Position numbers and translations under genes: made by a program | Part shown: in pieces, positions 45,046-54,432 of the stretch | How positions within the stretch are numbered: the first letter of the stretch is position 1 | Layout of the letters: each line of letters starts with the position of its first letter | Assembly: GCF_010499255.1 (NCBI RefSeq) | Contig: NZ_JAAGRN010000001.1 | Span: forward strand, 248,001 to 312,000 | From: Sheuella amnicola | GTDB taxonomy: Bacteria; Pseudomonadota; Gammaproteobacteria; Burkholderiales; Burkholderiaceae_B | Reading direction: 5' to 3' | Length of the DNA stretch: 64,000 nt | Notes under the pieces: model-generated | What the model was told of the DNA's origin: nothing | The model's input: the letters and a program-made list of their open reading frames with translations, nothing else | Databases searched by the model: none

Positions 45046-47457
45046 ATGCAATTTCCTGAGTCTTGGTTGCGTAAGTTAGTCAACCCCAATATCAGTACAG
45101 ATGAACTATCCCATCGCTTGACGATGGCCGGGCTGGAGGTTGAGGAAGTCAATCCCGTTGCCCCTGCGTTTTCCGGCATTGTTGTGGCAAAAATCATTTC
45201 CGCAGAGCAACATCCCAATGCAGACAAACTCCGAGTTTGCCAAGTTGACGCTGGCACTGGTTCACCGTTGCAAATCGTATGCGGTGCTCCGAATGCCGCA
45301 GCTGGTATCAAGGTTCCACTAGCCACTGTTGGAGCAATCATGCCCGGCGGCATGAAAATTGGTGTGGCCAAGATGCGTGGCGTCGAGTCCTCAGGTATGT
45401 TGTGTTCAGCGCGGGAACTTGGTCTTTCGCAGGATCATGCCGGCTTGATGATACTGCCTGATTCTATGGTTGAGGGAACCGACATCAGAAATGCCCTCGA
45501 TTTAGACGACACGATTTTCACGCTTAAATTAACCCCGAATCGTTCGGATTGTCTGTCGATTCTCGGCGTCGCACGGGAAGTTGCCGCACTAACCGGAGCT
45601 GCGTTGCACGCACCAGCTTCCCCGACGATTCAGCCGACTCTTAACGAGGTTTTACCGGTTAAGGTTACCGCCCCTGATTTGTGCGGACGATTCGCAGGAA
45701 GAGTGATTCGTGGCGTGAATGCTCGCGCGCAAACTCCTGCTTGGATGGTTGAGCGATTGCTTCGAGCCGGTCAAAGATCTGTATCGGCTCTTGTGGATAT
45801 TTCGAACTATGTCATGCTCGAAGTCGGTCGGCCTACTCATGTCTTTGATCTGGATAAGATTCCGGCACCCGAGCTGGAAGTTCGCTGGGCAAAAAATGGC
45901 GAAAAGTTAACCCTATTGAATGAACAAACAATTGATTTGGATTCATCAATGGGTGTAATTACGAGTCAGGATGTCCCCGAAAGCCTCGCCGGCATTATGG
46001 GGGGGCTGTCCACATCAGTGACACTCGATACTAAAAATATCTATCTTGAGGCCGCATTCTGGTGGCCTGACGCGATTGCGGGAAGAGCTCGCAAGTTGAA
46101 ACTTTCCTCAGAGGCAAGTCATCGTTTCGAGCGAGGCGTTGATTTTCAATCGATACCCGAGCATATTGAACTGATCACCGGCTTAATTCTCGACATCTGC
46201 GGCGGTCAAGCCGGTCCGATCGATGACCAGTTTATTAATTTGCCAGTCCGAGCTCCGGTCAAGATGCGATTGGATCGCTGTAGTCGTATTCTTGGAGTTT
46301 CAATTTCTCACGAGCAGGTCTCGCAGATCTTTTCCAAGCTTGGATTGTCCTTTGAACTTAGTGGGGATATCTATACAGTTTCGCCTCCTAGCTATCGATT
46401 CGATATCAAAATCGAAGAAGATCTAATTGAAGAAATTGCAAGGATAATCGGGTTTGAAAATATCCCGGCTAATCCGCCTGTTGCGCCCGCAATCATGCGG
46501 ATTGCTCCTGAGACGACGCGTTCGGCTCACACCATTCGCGCTGAAATGGCTTCGCTGGACTATCAGGAAGTCATTAATTTCTCATTTGTGGAAGAGTCCT
46601 GGGAATCGGAAATGGTTGGAAATGTCAATCCGATCAAACTACTTAATCCGATTGCTAGCCAATTAGCAGTCATGCGCTCCTCGTTAATACCGGGACTGGT
46701 TGCAAACATTCGCTACAACGCAAATAGAAAACAGTCCAGAGTTCGCGTTTTCGAATTGGGTCGTGTGTTTAATCGTGACGCAATGATCAAGGATGGTGCA
46801 TTAACAGTAGCAGGGGTAAATCAGCCACAGTTTCTCGCTGGTGCGGCCTGGGGCCCTTACGTCGAGGATCAATGGGGTGAACGTACCCGCAATGTTGATT
46901 TTTTTGATGTCAAAAATGATGTAGAGAAATTGTTCTCAAGTAGCGATCATGGTCTAGAGTTTGTTCCTCAGTCACATCCCGGACTGCATCCCGGACGCTC
47001 AGCAAGGATTCATCATGCAGGGAACCCGGTCGGATGGATCGGTGAAATCCACCCCAAGTTCGTACAAAGTCAGGATCTTCAATCGGCGCCAGTTGTATTT
47101 GAGCTGACCCTTGATTCTCTTACATCGATTCCCATGCCTCACGTCCAGGAGTTGTCACGTCAACCCATGGTGCAGCGCGACATGGCTTTGTGGGTTTCCG
47201 CCGAACTAAATGTAGGCGAGCTGATCAAGACTATTCAGGCTACGATCAAGGCAGACGAGACACTTTCAGTTATCCGTGATGTTCGCTTGTTCGACGTCTG
47301 GCGAGATCCTGCTAAAGGTGATCATGGTGAAAAGAGTCTTGCTTTCAGGTTCTGGTTGCAGGACACTGAAGTTACGCTGGATGACGCGCGTGTGGATGCG
47401 TGTTTATTGCGAGTGCGTCAAGCCCTTGAAACCGGGCATCAAGCGCGTCAACGATAG
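45046..47457 (+). CDS. pheT: Phenylalanyl-tRNA synthetase beta subunit
   Basis: An 803-residue subunit with the whole domain set: the OB-fold tRNA-binding domain at ~40-150 (VVAKIISAEQHPNADKLRVCQVD), B3/B4 editing region, B5 domain (~400-475), the catalytic-like core, and the C-terminal FDX-ACB domain (~708-800) starting LSRQPMVQRDMALWV. Together with PheS it forms the (alpha-beta)2 enzyme; B3/B4 edits tyrosine. It is followed by ihfA after 27 bases, the usual arrangement. Confidence 0.97.
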   Translation: MQFPESWLRKLVNPNISTDELSHRLTMAGLEVEEVNPVAPAFSGIVVAKIISAEQHPNADKLRVCQVDAGTGSPLQIVCGAPNAAAGIKVPLATVGAIMPGGMKIGVAKMRGVESSGMLCSARELGLSQDHAGLMILPDSMVEGTDIRNALDLDDTIFTLKLTPNRSDCLSILGVAREVAALTGAALHAPASPTIQPTLNEVLPVKVTAPDLCGRFAGRVIRGVNARAQTPAWMVERLLRAGQRSVSALVDISNYVMLEVGRPTHVFDLDKIPAPELEVRWAKNGEKLTLLNEQTIDLDSSMGVITSQDVPESLAGIMGGLSTSVTLDTKNIYLEAAFWWPDAIAGRARKLKLSSEASHRFERGVDFQSIPEHIELITGLILDICGGQAGPIDDQFINLPVRAPVKMRLDRCSRILGVSISHEQVSQIFSKLGLSFELSGDIYTVSPPSYRFDIKIEEDLIEEIARIIGFENIPANPPVAPAIMRIAPETTRSAHTIRAEMASLDYQEVINFSFVEESWESEMVGNVNPIKLLNPIASQLAVMRSSLIPGLVANIRYNANRKQSRVRVFELGRVFNRDAMIKDGALTVAGVNQPQFLAGAAWGPYVEDQWGERTRNVDFFDVKNDVEKLFSSSDHGLEFVPQSHPGLHPGRSARIHHAGNPVGWIGEIHPKFVQSQDLQSAPVVFELTLDSLTSIPMPHVQELSRQPMVQRDMALWVSAELNVGELIKTIQATIKADETLSVIRDVRLFDVWRDPAKGDHGEKSLAFRFWLQDTEVTLDDARVDACLLRVRQALETGHQARQR

Positions 47458-47484
47458 ACATTCTTTCGATACAAAGAAGATATT

Positions 47485-47814
47485 ATGAATTCCGATACAT
47501 CGATTACTGAAGTTCGCACCTTAACCAAAGCCGAATTGGCAGAAATGCTTTTTGATCGTGTTGGCTTGAATAAGCGCGAAGCAAAGGACATTGTCGATAC
47601 GTTTTTTGAAGAAATTCGTGACTCTCTTGCACGTGGTGAATCCGTTAAGCTTTCCGGATTTGGTAATTTTCAGGTTCGAAATAAACCACCTCGTCCGGGT
47701 CGTAATCCAAAAACCGGTGAAACCATTCCGATTGCAGCACGAAGAGTCGTTACTTTTCATGCAAGTCAAAAGCTTAAGGGCGCGGTTGAAAATTCCGGTA
47801 ACCATCAGGTTTAA
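47485..47814 (+). CDS. ihfA: Integration host factor alpha subunit
   Basis: A 109-residue HU/IHF protein with a slightly longer N-terminus than E. coli IHF-alpha. [30 protein letters not shown], then [20 protein letters not shown] carries the DNA-intercalating Pro arm. It bends DNA in recombination, replication and sigma-54 promoters. Its location after pheT and before the MerR gene is standard for the group. Confidence 0.96.
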   Translation: MNSDTSITEVRTLTKAELAEMLFDRVGLNKREAKDIVDTFFEEIRDSLARGESVKLSGFGNFQVRNKPPRPGRNPKTGETIPIAARRVVTFHASQKLKGAVENSGNHQV

Positions 47815-47829
47815 TCTTTTATATCGAAC

Positions 47830-47873
47830 TTCAGGCAAGATAATCATATTTGCCTGAAACACAGAAGCTGTGT
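47830..47873 (+). other. Two adjacent hairpins between ihfA and merR
   Basis: TTCAGGCAA at 47830-47838 pairs with TTGCCTGAA at 47850-47858, and ACACAG at 47859-47864 with CTGTGT at 47868-47873, directly abutting. Neither is followed by a T run, so they are not typical terminators. They may protect the 3' end of the ihfA message or slow transcription before the regulator gene. Confidence 0.4.
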
Positions 47874-47928
47874 AATCTAAAAGACCTGCTTGCAACTATT
47901 AAACGTACATCGCTCTGATACTCTGTTC

Positions 47929-48345
47929 ATGACAATTACCGATAAGTCCGTTGTACTTCCCCCGATTCCGGCCAAACGCTACTTCACCATAGGTGAGGTG
48001 AGCGATCTTTGCGCGGTCAAGCCGCACGTCTTGAGATATTGGGAACAAGAATTTACGCAATTGAAACCGGTTAAGCGTCGAGGAAATCGGCGCTATTACC
48101 AACATCACGAAGTTTTGCTTATTCGTAAGATTCGCGAATTGCTTTACGAACAAGGGTTTACGATTAGCGGAGCTAGAAATCGGCTTGGAGAGGGCAGGGA
48201 CGCGCCTCAAGATCCCGAAGCAGCAGTTCGTCTATCGGCACAGGAACTGCAAGGCCTTAGATCTGAGCTTATGAATATTCGAACTTTACTTGCCAAAGTT
48301 TCCGAGTCCGGCTCAAGCACCGGTTTACTTGATTTGCATTCGTAA
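47929..48345 (+). CDS. MerR-family transcriptional regulator
   Basis: A 138-residue regulator from the ATG at 47929. The N-terminal winged helix has [27 protein letters not shown] and [26 protein letters not shown], followed by a short C-terminal coiled coil and no effector domain. Proteins of this kind regularly sit after ihfA in betaproteobacteria; their targets are not known to me. It precedes tRNA-Pro. Confidence 0.92.
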   Translation: MTITDKSVVLPPIPAKRYFTIGEVSDLCAVKPHVLRYWEQEFTQLKPVKRRGNRRYYQHHEVLLIRKIRELLYEQGFTISGARNRLGEGRDAPQDPEAAVRLSAQELQGLRSELMNIRTLLAKVSESGSSTGLLDLHS

Positions 48346-48383
48346 TATCGAACTATGCAGGTCGAGAATTTTTTTCCGACCTC

Positions 48384-48392
48384 TGATATACT
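48384..48392 (+). promoter_or_regulatory. Extended -10 promoter of tRNA-Pro
   Basis: TGATATACT fits the extended -10 pattern TGnTATAAT with one mismatch and ends 11 bases before the tRNA, the same spacing as at tRNA-Val. It is followed by a pyrimidine/GC-rich stretch (TCTCGTC) before the start. No strong -35 box is seen. Confidence 0.55.
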
Positions 48393-48400
48393 TCTCGTCT

Positions 48401-48479
<79 letters not shown>

Positions 48480-48487
48480 GTACTTAG

Positions 48488-48518
48488 AGGGTTAGTCTTA
48501 AAAAGACTAACCCTTTTT
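48488..48518 (+). terminator. Rho-independent terminator after tRNA-Pro
   Basis: AGGGTTAGTCTT and AAGACTAACCCT form a perfect 12-base-pair stem around a three-base A loop, followed by TTTTT. It ends the tRNA-Pro transcript just before the convergent dsbB stop. Confidence 0.92.
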
Positions 48519-48528
48519 CGTTTGTGTT

Positions 48529-49017
48529 TTATTTATATTTTTTGGTCAAAGAGATGAGGGCTGCGGTTGCCAAGCCGCCAAGAAAAATAAATAGCATCAT
48601 GCTCCAGTAGGCATACTCGACCCCTAGCACAGTTACTTTCGCATCCATGCAAGATGCATAAATTCCAAATAGCCATGGCAATGTCGATTCAAGGCCTGAT
48701 TGGGTCATGACTTGATCAGCCAATGTCTGGGCGCATGAGAAAGAATTAGATGCCACTTTTACCTGGTACCAAGCAGAAGTGATGCCAGCGACACAAAGTG
48801 CAAGCACAATCGACATAAATACGGATAGTCTTAAGCGGCTTGGCTGTCCTACAACGCCTGCTAAACACATTGCACTGATGCAGAGGTAAATCAGGCGCTG
48901 AAATACGCACCATGCGCATGGAGGCATATTAAATACATACTGAGAAATCAACGCCAAAAGGACGCCGCTAAAACTTAAGAGACCGATGGCGGCAAGAACT
49001 AGTCTATTTCTCTGCAT
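48529..49017 (-). CDS. dsbB: Disulfide bond formation protein DsbB
   Basis: A 162-residue four-helix inner-membrane protein. It has the first redox pair in PPCAWCVFQR (C-x-x-C) and two more Cys in the second periplasmic loop (NSFSCAQTL and ASCMDAKV). It reoxidises DsbA and passes electrons to ubiquinone. It lies one base after the glnD stop on the same strand, so it is at the end of a map-glnD-dsbB transcript. Confidence 0.94.
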   Translation of the reverse strand: MQRNRLVLAAIGLLSFSGVLLALISQYVFNMPPCAWCVFQRLIYLCISAMCLAGVVGQPSRLRLSVFMSIVLALCVAGITSAWYQVKVASNSFSCAQTLADQVMTQSGLESTLPWLFGIYASCMDAKVTVLGVEYAYWSMMLFIFLGGLATAALISLTKKYK

Positions 49018-49018
49018 G

Positions 49019-51595
49019 TCAGTTGTCCTGTGTCAATGAGTCTAGAACCGCCCGTTCAAAGCTTCTTTGACTACGGGGTTGGAGTAAAGTTTCCCCGCTA
49101 ATGACGAATACATCCTCTACACGATCCCCGAGTGTCATGACTTTAGCGGTTTGTACCTCTAGACCATATTCAATGAAGGTCTTGGCAATATCCCCAAGAA
49201 GTCCGGGACGATCCGTTGCGGTGATTTCAAGTCTCCAGTTGTGCTTTTGATCATCCGGGTAAAGCTCAACAACAGGTGGAACCGGAAATGCTCTGGACAT
49301 GCGCGAACGGCGGCGACCTGAGGTGTTTGCAATCACTATGTCTGACTTTGTCTTATCGTTTAAATACCGAGACAGTTCATGCTCGATCAGTGATGCTTGC
49401 GAGCGTAGGTCTTCACTTGCAGTAACGGGCAGCACAATAAAACTATCAAGCGCATAGCCATTTCTTGTCGTATGGATTCGCGCATCCTGGATACTGAATC
49501 CTCTTGCACCAAAATACATGCAGATGCGGGCAAACAAATCTGACTTGTCTTTTGTGTAGACCATGACTTGCAAGCCTTCTCCATGCTCAGTGGGACGGGC
49601 TTTGACGACGGAGTTCTCTGGTGACGCCTGATAGTAAAGATGCCTGGTGTGCCAGGCGATGTCGGCAGCATCGTGCCTCAGAAAGTAGGCGACATCCAAC
49701 TGCCTCCAGAATTCTTCGCGAGTATCGTCACGTAACCCCGCCAGCCTTGTCAGACCAGCGGCCTCATCCATTCTGAGTTTGAGTACTGTCTTGGTATCTT
49801 CAGAAGTATTACCTAGCGCCGAACGTGTTAGTTTGAATAAATCCTCGAGCAATTTACCTTTCCATGCATTCCAGACTTTGGGACTCGTGCCCCTGATGTC
49901 GGCCACAGTCAACAGATATAACGCAGTGAGCTTTCGAGTGTTACCGACAAGTTGGGCGAAATCCTGTATGACTTGGGGATCGGACAAATCTTTTTTCTGA
50001 GCTACTTGCGACATGGCCAGATGGTTGGCAACAAGAAAAACCAGTAAATCAGTATCCGTACTGTCTAGCCCATGTTCGATTGCGAAATGTTTGACTTCCA
50101 CTGCGCCAAGAGCCGAGTGATCACCACCTCGACCTTTTGCGATGTCGTGAAATAAAGCGGCGGCATACAAAAGCCAATGCTTTTCAAGCCCTGCAATCAA
50201 TTCGGTCGCCAGCGGATACTCTTGCGCATGCTCAGGCATCGTGAATCGACGCAAATTTCTGATGACAGTCAAAATGTGCTGATCCACGGTGTAGACATGG
50301 AACAGATCATGTTGCATTTGACCGACTATCTTTCTGAAGACTGGAAGATAACGAGGAAGGATGTTTAGCATATTCATGCGACGTAATGCATGAACGATGC
50401 CCTGAGGTTGTTGGAGAATTTTCAGGAATAAATCTTTGTTTTCTTTTTTGGCTCTAAAGGCCGAATCTATCAAACCCCTGGCGTGCCAAATGGCACGTAA
50501 CGCACGACCCGATAACTCAGTCACCTCCGGGTGCTGTTGCATAACGAGAAACACATTTAACAATTGCGAAGGATCTTTCTCGAAGAGATTCTCGTCGATG
50601 ACATCAAGCCGATGATGCCTGACAACATAATTTTGATCGATCCTACGGATATTGCTTTCATCAATCCGGATAAGTCTTTCTTCGATGTTTTGAACTAGGA
50701 GTGTATTAAGCTGTGTTACAAGACGTGCCGCCCAATAGTATCTCTGCATGAGGATTTCACTGGCTCGACGTCCCTCTGAGGACTTGAAACCATAAACTTC
50801 AGCCAAACCGTTTTGTATATCGAATAACAACCGATCTTCCCTTCGTTTGACCAGAAGATGCAATTCGATTCTGACGCGCTTGAATGCTTGTTCCGCCCGA
50901 TTCAAATCTCGTGCCTCGGCTTCGGTCAATAATCCGGCATCTGCAATTTGTTCCCAAGAGCTACCAAATCCGGCCGCACGAGCCATCCACATGATCACTT
51001 GCAAATCACGCAAGCCACCGGGGGACTCTTTGCAATTAGGCTCCAACGCATAGGGTGTGTCTTGATAACGGGCGTATCTTTGCTGCATTTCAGCCCGCTT
51101 GGCACGGAAGAATTTGAGCGGATCAAGATGAGCTTTAAGCGTTTGTGTAAATTCGTTAAAAAGTGCGTCGCATCCGGCGATGCGCCTGGCTTCAAGCAAA
51201 CTGGTTTGAACGGTAATGTCCGATGCGGCCTCTGCGACGCATTGCTTGATAGTTCTGACGCTGTAACCTGGCTCCAGACCCACATCCCACATGGAGGCGA
51301 CTAGCGCGCTTAAAAGTGTTTCTTCCTTTTCGTTTGGATCATGGGGGAGCAGAATGAGTAAATCAAGATCGGAATAGGGGTATAGTTCGCCGCGCCCATA
51401 CCCCCCCACTGCAGCTAGTGCTGCGCCTTCAGGTATTGGACATATCTTCAGTAATTTATTCAGAATCAGATCGGCACTGCGACAAAGGGCTGCAAGCAAA
51501 GTGTCCGGTTGACGGTGTGCGCGGTACTGGTCAGTTGCTGCTTGACGCATCAACTGCAATTCGGAACGCAACTCTGAGATTTGCAGTTGATCCAT
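49019..51595 (-). CDS. glnD: [Protein-PII] uridylyltransferase/uridylyl-removing enzyme
   Basis: An 858-residue bifunctional sensor. The nucleotidyltransferase motif GGYGRGELYPYSDLDLLIL lies near residue 65, the HD-domain AALFHDIAKGRGGDHS near 430, and two C-terminal ACT domains (about 675-760 and 785-855, with ITATDRPGLLGDIAKTF) sense glutamine. It uridylylates PII when glutamine is low. It follows map by 9 bases. PII and glnA are not in the window. Confidence 0.96.
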   Translation of the reverse strand: MDQLQISELRSELQLMRQAATDQYRAHRQPDTLLAALCRSADLILNKLLKICPIPEGAALAAVGGYGRGELYPYSDLDLLILLPHDPNEKEETLLSALVASMWDVGLEPGYSVRTIKQCVAEAASDITVQTSLLEARRIAGCDALFNEFTQTLKAHLDPLKFFRAKRAEMQQRYARYQDTPYALEPNCKESPGGLRDLQVIMWMARAAGFGSSWEQIADAGLLTEAEARDLNRAEQAFKRVRIELHLLVKRREDRLLFDIQNGLAEVYGFKSSEGRRASEILMQRYYWAARLVTQLNTLLVQNIEERLIRIDESNIRRIDQNYVVRHHRLDVIDENLFEKDPSQLLNVFLVMQQHPEVTELSGRALRAIWHARGLIDSAFRAKKENKDLFLKILQQPQGIVHALRRMNMLNILPRYLPVFRKIVGQMQHDLFHVYTVDQHILTVIRNLRRFTMPEHAQEYPLATELIAGLEKHWLLYAAALFHDIAKGRGGDHSALGAVEVKHFAIEHGLDSTDTDLLVFLVANHLAMSQVAQKKDLSDPQVIQDFAQLVGNTRKLTALYLLTVADIRGTSPKVWNAWKGKLLEDLFKLTRSALGNTSEDTKTVLKLRMDEAAGLTRLAGLRDDTREEFWRQLDVAYFLRHDAADIAWHTRHLYYQASPENSVVKARPTEHGEGLQVMVYTKDKSDLFARICMYFGARGFSIQDARIHTTRNGYALDSFIVLPVTASEDLRSQASLIEHELSRYLNDKTKSDIVIANTSGRRRSRMSRAFPVPPVVELYPDDQKHNWRLEITATDRPGLLGDIAKTFIEYGLEVQTAKVMTLGDRVEDVFVISGETLLQPRSQRSFERAVLDSLTQDN

Positions 51596-51604
51596 GTATC
51601 CTTC

Positions 51605-52405
51605 TTACTTGGTCATGAAGGAGGGGGGAGGGGGCATATCATCTGAAATCGTCAGAACTTCAAAACCTGTTTCAGTGACAAGTATCGAATGCTCCCACTG
51701 CGCGGAAAGACTGTGGTCACGTGTCACGACTGTCCAGCCATCGGCGAGTTGACGTATTTCGCGTCTACCGGCATTGATCATCGGTTCTATCGTAAAAATC
51801 AGTCCAGGCTCCATGACATCCCCGGATCCGGCTTTGCCATAGTGAAGAATTTGTGGATCTTGATGAAATTTCTGACCGATTCCGTGACCGCAAAACTCAC
51901 GAACAACCGAGAAGCCCTGGTTTTCTGCATGTTTTTGAATGGCTTGGCCAATATGACCGAGTGTGTTGCCAGGTTTAACTTGTTGAATTCCAAGCCACAT
52001 GCACTCATAAGTCACTTCGGTCAATCTTTTTGCCTGAATGGATGGCTCACCGACGTAATACATTCGGCTGGTGTCCCCGAACCAGCCATCTTTGATGATG
52101 GTGACGTCTATATTCAATATGTCCCCGTTTTTTAATAATTTGTCTCCGGGGACGCCATGGCAGACCTGATGATTAACAGACGTGCAAATCGCTCCGGGAA
52201 AAGGTGGATAGCCCGGAGGAGCATAGCCAACTGTCGCAGACTTAACCTTGAGCTCATCGGTCAGGTATTGAAGACATAATTTGTCAAGTTCACCTGTCGT
52301 CACGCCAGGCTTGACGTAAGGAGCGATGAAATCCAGAATTTTTGCTGCATCGCGGCACGCGGCGCGCATACGATCCAGATCGTCGGTATTTGTGACTAAA
52401 CCCAT
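51605..52405 (-). CDS. map: Methionine aminopeptidase type I
   Basis: A 266-residue pita-bread metalloprotease. Metal ligands are visible in order: Asp in GDILNIDVTI, Asp in GWFGDTSRM, His in FCGHGIGQKFHQ, Glu in GLIFTIEPM and Glu in WEHSILVTE. It removes initiator methionine from nascent proteins. It is divergent from rpsB with a 218-base gap, the usual arrangement in proteobacteria, and starts the map-glnD-dsbB operon. Confidence 0.96.
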   Translation of the reverse strand: MGLVTNTDDLDRMRAACRDAAKILDFIAPYVKPGVTTGELDKLCLQYLTDELKVKSATVGYAPPGYPPFPGAICTSVNHQVCHGVPGDKLLKNGDILNIDVTIIKDGWFGDTSRMYYVGEPSIQAKRLTEVTYECMWLGIQQVKPGNTLGHIGQAIQKHAENQGFSVVREFCGHGIGQKFHQDPQILHYGKAGSGDVMEPGLIFTIEPMINAGRREIRQLADGWTVVTRDHSLSAQWEHSILVTETGFEVLTISDDMPPPPSFMTK

Positions 52406-52519
52406 GGTGACTTGAGTGAAATAGGTGAAAGATAGTAGAATTATAGGCTTATCGAAATTTGTGGCTGGGGAATTCCCTACTTCAATTAGGTAATCGATAA
52501 GATTTTAGTTTTTATTCAC

Positions 52520-52623
52520 GGTCGCCCAAAAACGACCAAATCGCGTTTTGCACCACCAGGGTGCCAGTCTTTTAAAAAGTCTGGTGCAGGTGCAAAACAA
52601 GACCCAACCCTTGGAGCTTTTAA
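52520..52623 (+). promoter_or_regulatory. Structured rpsB mRNA leader (S2-type)
   Basis: The 104 bases before rpsB hold a small hairpin (GGTCG/CGACC at 52520-52537), then a long one: GTTTTGCACC at 52545-52554 pairs perfectly with GGTGCAAAAC at 52589-52598, and inside it CCAG/CTGG with an A/T-rich stem at 52564-52584. GGAG follows as the ribosome site. Known S2 leaders upstream of rpsB mediate autorepression; identity with that motif is inferred from position and structure. Confidence 0.6.
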
Positions 52624-53370
52624 ATGTCTTTAATGCGTGAAATGCTGGAAGCGGGCGTGCACTTCGGTCACCAGACCCGTTATTGGAATCCCAAGATGGC
52701 ACCTTACATTTTCGGCCATCGCAACAAGATTCATATTATCAACCTCGAAAAGACGGTTGCTAACTATCAAGACGCCACCAAATTCATTAAACAGGTCGCT
52801 GCAAAGGGCGGCAATGTTTTGTTTGTTGGTACCAAGCGCGCCGCTCGCGAAATCGTTGCCGCTGAAGCCGCACGTGCCGGTATGCCTTACGTTGATAGCC
52901 GCTGGCTCGGCGGCATGCTGACCAACTTCAAAACGGTTAAAAGTTCAATTAAGCGCCTGAAGGACATGGAAGCTCAGATGGCTGAAGGCGGCACCGAGCG
53001 CATGACCAAGAAGGAAGGCTTGATGTTTCAGCGCGAACTCGACAAGCTGAACAAGTCGATTGGCGGTATCAAGGATATGGCCGGTTTGCCTGATGCCATC
53101 TTTATGATCGATGTCGGTTACCACAAGATTGCTGTTGCTGAAGCTCAGGCGCTTGGTATCCCGGTCGTAGCCGTTGTCGATACGAACCACTCTCCCGATG
53201 GTGTTGACTACATTATCCCCGGTAACGATGACTCGGCTAAGGCGATTTCTCTTTATGCAAAGGGTATGGCTGATGCAGTCCTCGAAGGCCGTGCTGCCAA
53301 CCTGAATGGTCTGGTTGAAGAGCTTGCCCAAGGCGAAGAGTTCGTCGAAGTTGATCAAGAGCAGGCTTAA
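52624..53370 (+). CDS. rpsB: Ribosomal protein S2
   Basis: A 248-residue protein starting [25 protein letters not shown], with [19 protein letters not shown] and [25 protein letters not shown], both diagnostic. S2 joins the small subunit late, bridging head and body. GGAG lies 8 bases upstream of the ATG. It heads the rpsB-tsf-pyrH-frr cluster and has a structured leader. Confidence 0.98.
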   Translation: MSLMREMLEAGVHFGHQTRYWNPKMAPYIFGHRNKIHIINLEKTVANYQDATKFIKQVAAKGGNVLFVGTKRAAREIVAAEAARAGMPYVDSRWLGGMLTNFKTVKSSIKRLKDMEAQMAEGGTERMTKKEGLMFQRELDKLNKSIGGIKDMAGLPDAIFMIDVGYHKIAVAEAQALGIPVVAVVDTNHSPDGVDYIIPGNDDSAKAISLYAKGMADAVLEGRAANLNGLVEELAQGEEFVEVDQEQA

Positions 53371-53412
53371 TTTACAAGCCAACATCGACAATTGGTCGTT
53401 GTTTAGAAATGC

Positions 53413-53438
53413 GTATCCCGGATAAGCATCCGGGATAC
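53413..53438 (+). terminator. Hairpin between rpsB and tsf, likely partial terminator
   Basis: GTATCCCGGAT and ATCCGGGATAC form a perfect 11-base-pair stem around AAGC. Only TTATT follows, so termination is probably incomplete or the hairpin serves mRNA processing. E. coli has an attenuating element in the same gap, which lowers tsf relative to rpsB. Confidence 0.65.
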
Positions 53439-53460
53439 TTATTCAAATACTGGAGTAAAC

Positions 53461-54339
53461 ATGGCTGAAATTACCGCCGCAATGGTAAAAGAGTTGCGTG
53501 AAAAAACTGATGCACCCATGATGGAGTGCAAAAAAGCATTGACTGAAGCTGAAGGCGACATGGCTCGTGCAGAAGAAATTTTGCGCGTAAAACTCGGTAG
53601 CAAAGCTAGTAAGGCTGCAAGCCGAGTTACGGCAGAGGGATTGATTGGCTTGTATATCTCGCCTGATGCTAAGAAAGGCGCAGTGATTGAAGTGAACTGC
53701 GAAACTGATTTTGTTGCTAAAAATGATGATTTCGTTCAATTTGTCAATGCCTTGGCACAACTAGTCGCCACTTCAGCCGTGGCCGACGTGGCCGCCTTGT
53801 CGGCTTCCCCTATGGCTGAAGGTACGGTTGACTCGGTTCGTTTAGCATTGGTTGGCAAGATCGGTGAAAACATTTCGATCCGCCGATTCCAGCGCTTTGA
53901 TACCGCCAATAAGCTTGCTAGTTATGTCCACAGCGGCAAAATCGGCGTTCTGGTTGAATTCGCAGGCGCTGATGAAGTTGGCAAGGACCTTGCCATGCAC
54001 ATTGCTGCAACCAAGCCCCGTGCGCTCGATGAAAATGGTGTTTCCGAAGCCGACAAAGAAGCCGAACGCTCGGTTGCTCGTCAAAAAGCTGCCGAATCTG
54101 GCAAGCCGGCTGAAATTATCGAAAAAATGGTTGAAGGTACTGTCCAGAAGTTCCTGAAAGAAGTTGCGCTTTTGTCGCAACCGTTCGTCAAGAATGATAA
54201 ACAGTCCATCGCGCAGATGCTGAAAGAGAAAAATGCTTCTATTACAGGTTTTTCCCTTTTTGTAGTCGGTGAGGGTATTGAAAAGAAAACAAGCGATTTT
54301 GCCGCCGAAGTTGCTGCTGCAGCTGCGGGACAAGCTTAA
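53461..54339 (+). CDS. tsf: Elongation factor Ts
   Basis: A 292-residue nucleotide exchange factor. It starts [20 protein letters not shown], followed by [13 protein letters not shown] (UBA-like start), and has [13 protein letters not shown], the core motif TDFV that contacts EF-Tu. The C-terminal domain ends in an Ala-rich tail. It lies 90 bases after rpsB behind a hairpin, with TGGAG upstream. Confidence 0.98.
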   Translation: MAEITAAMVKELREKTDAPMMECKKALTEAEGDMARAEEILRVKLGSKASKAASRVTAEGLIGLYISPDAKKGAVIEVNCETDFVAKNDDFVQFVNALAQLVATSAVADVAALSASPMAEGTVDSVRLALVGKIGENISIRRFQRFDTANKLASYVHSGKIGVLVEFAGADEVGKDLAMHIAATKPRALDENGVSEADKEAERSVARQKAAESGKPAEIIEKMVEGTVQKFLKEVALLSQPFVKNDKQSIAQMLKEKNASITGFSLFVVGEGIEKKTSDFAAEVAAAAAGQA

Positions 54340-54351
54340 TTTCCGATTAAA

Positions 54352-54391
54352 AAAGCCGGGCGGAGCAGTAATGCCCGCCCGGCTTTCGTTT
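54352..54391 (+). terminator. Rho-independent terminator after tsf
   Basis: AAAGCCGGGCGG at 54352-54363 pairs perfectly with CCGCCCGGCTTT at 54375-54386, a 12-base-pair G/C-rich stem with an 11-base loop, followed by CGTTT. The flanking A and T runs make it active on either strand. pyrH begins 46 bases after the stem. Confidence 0.85.
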
Positions 54392-54432
54392 AAAATTTCA
54401 TTGTTTTCATTTTCTCCGGAATTTTGCACATC

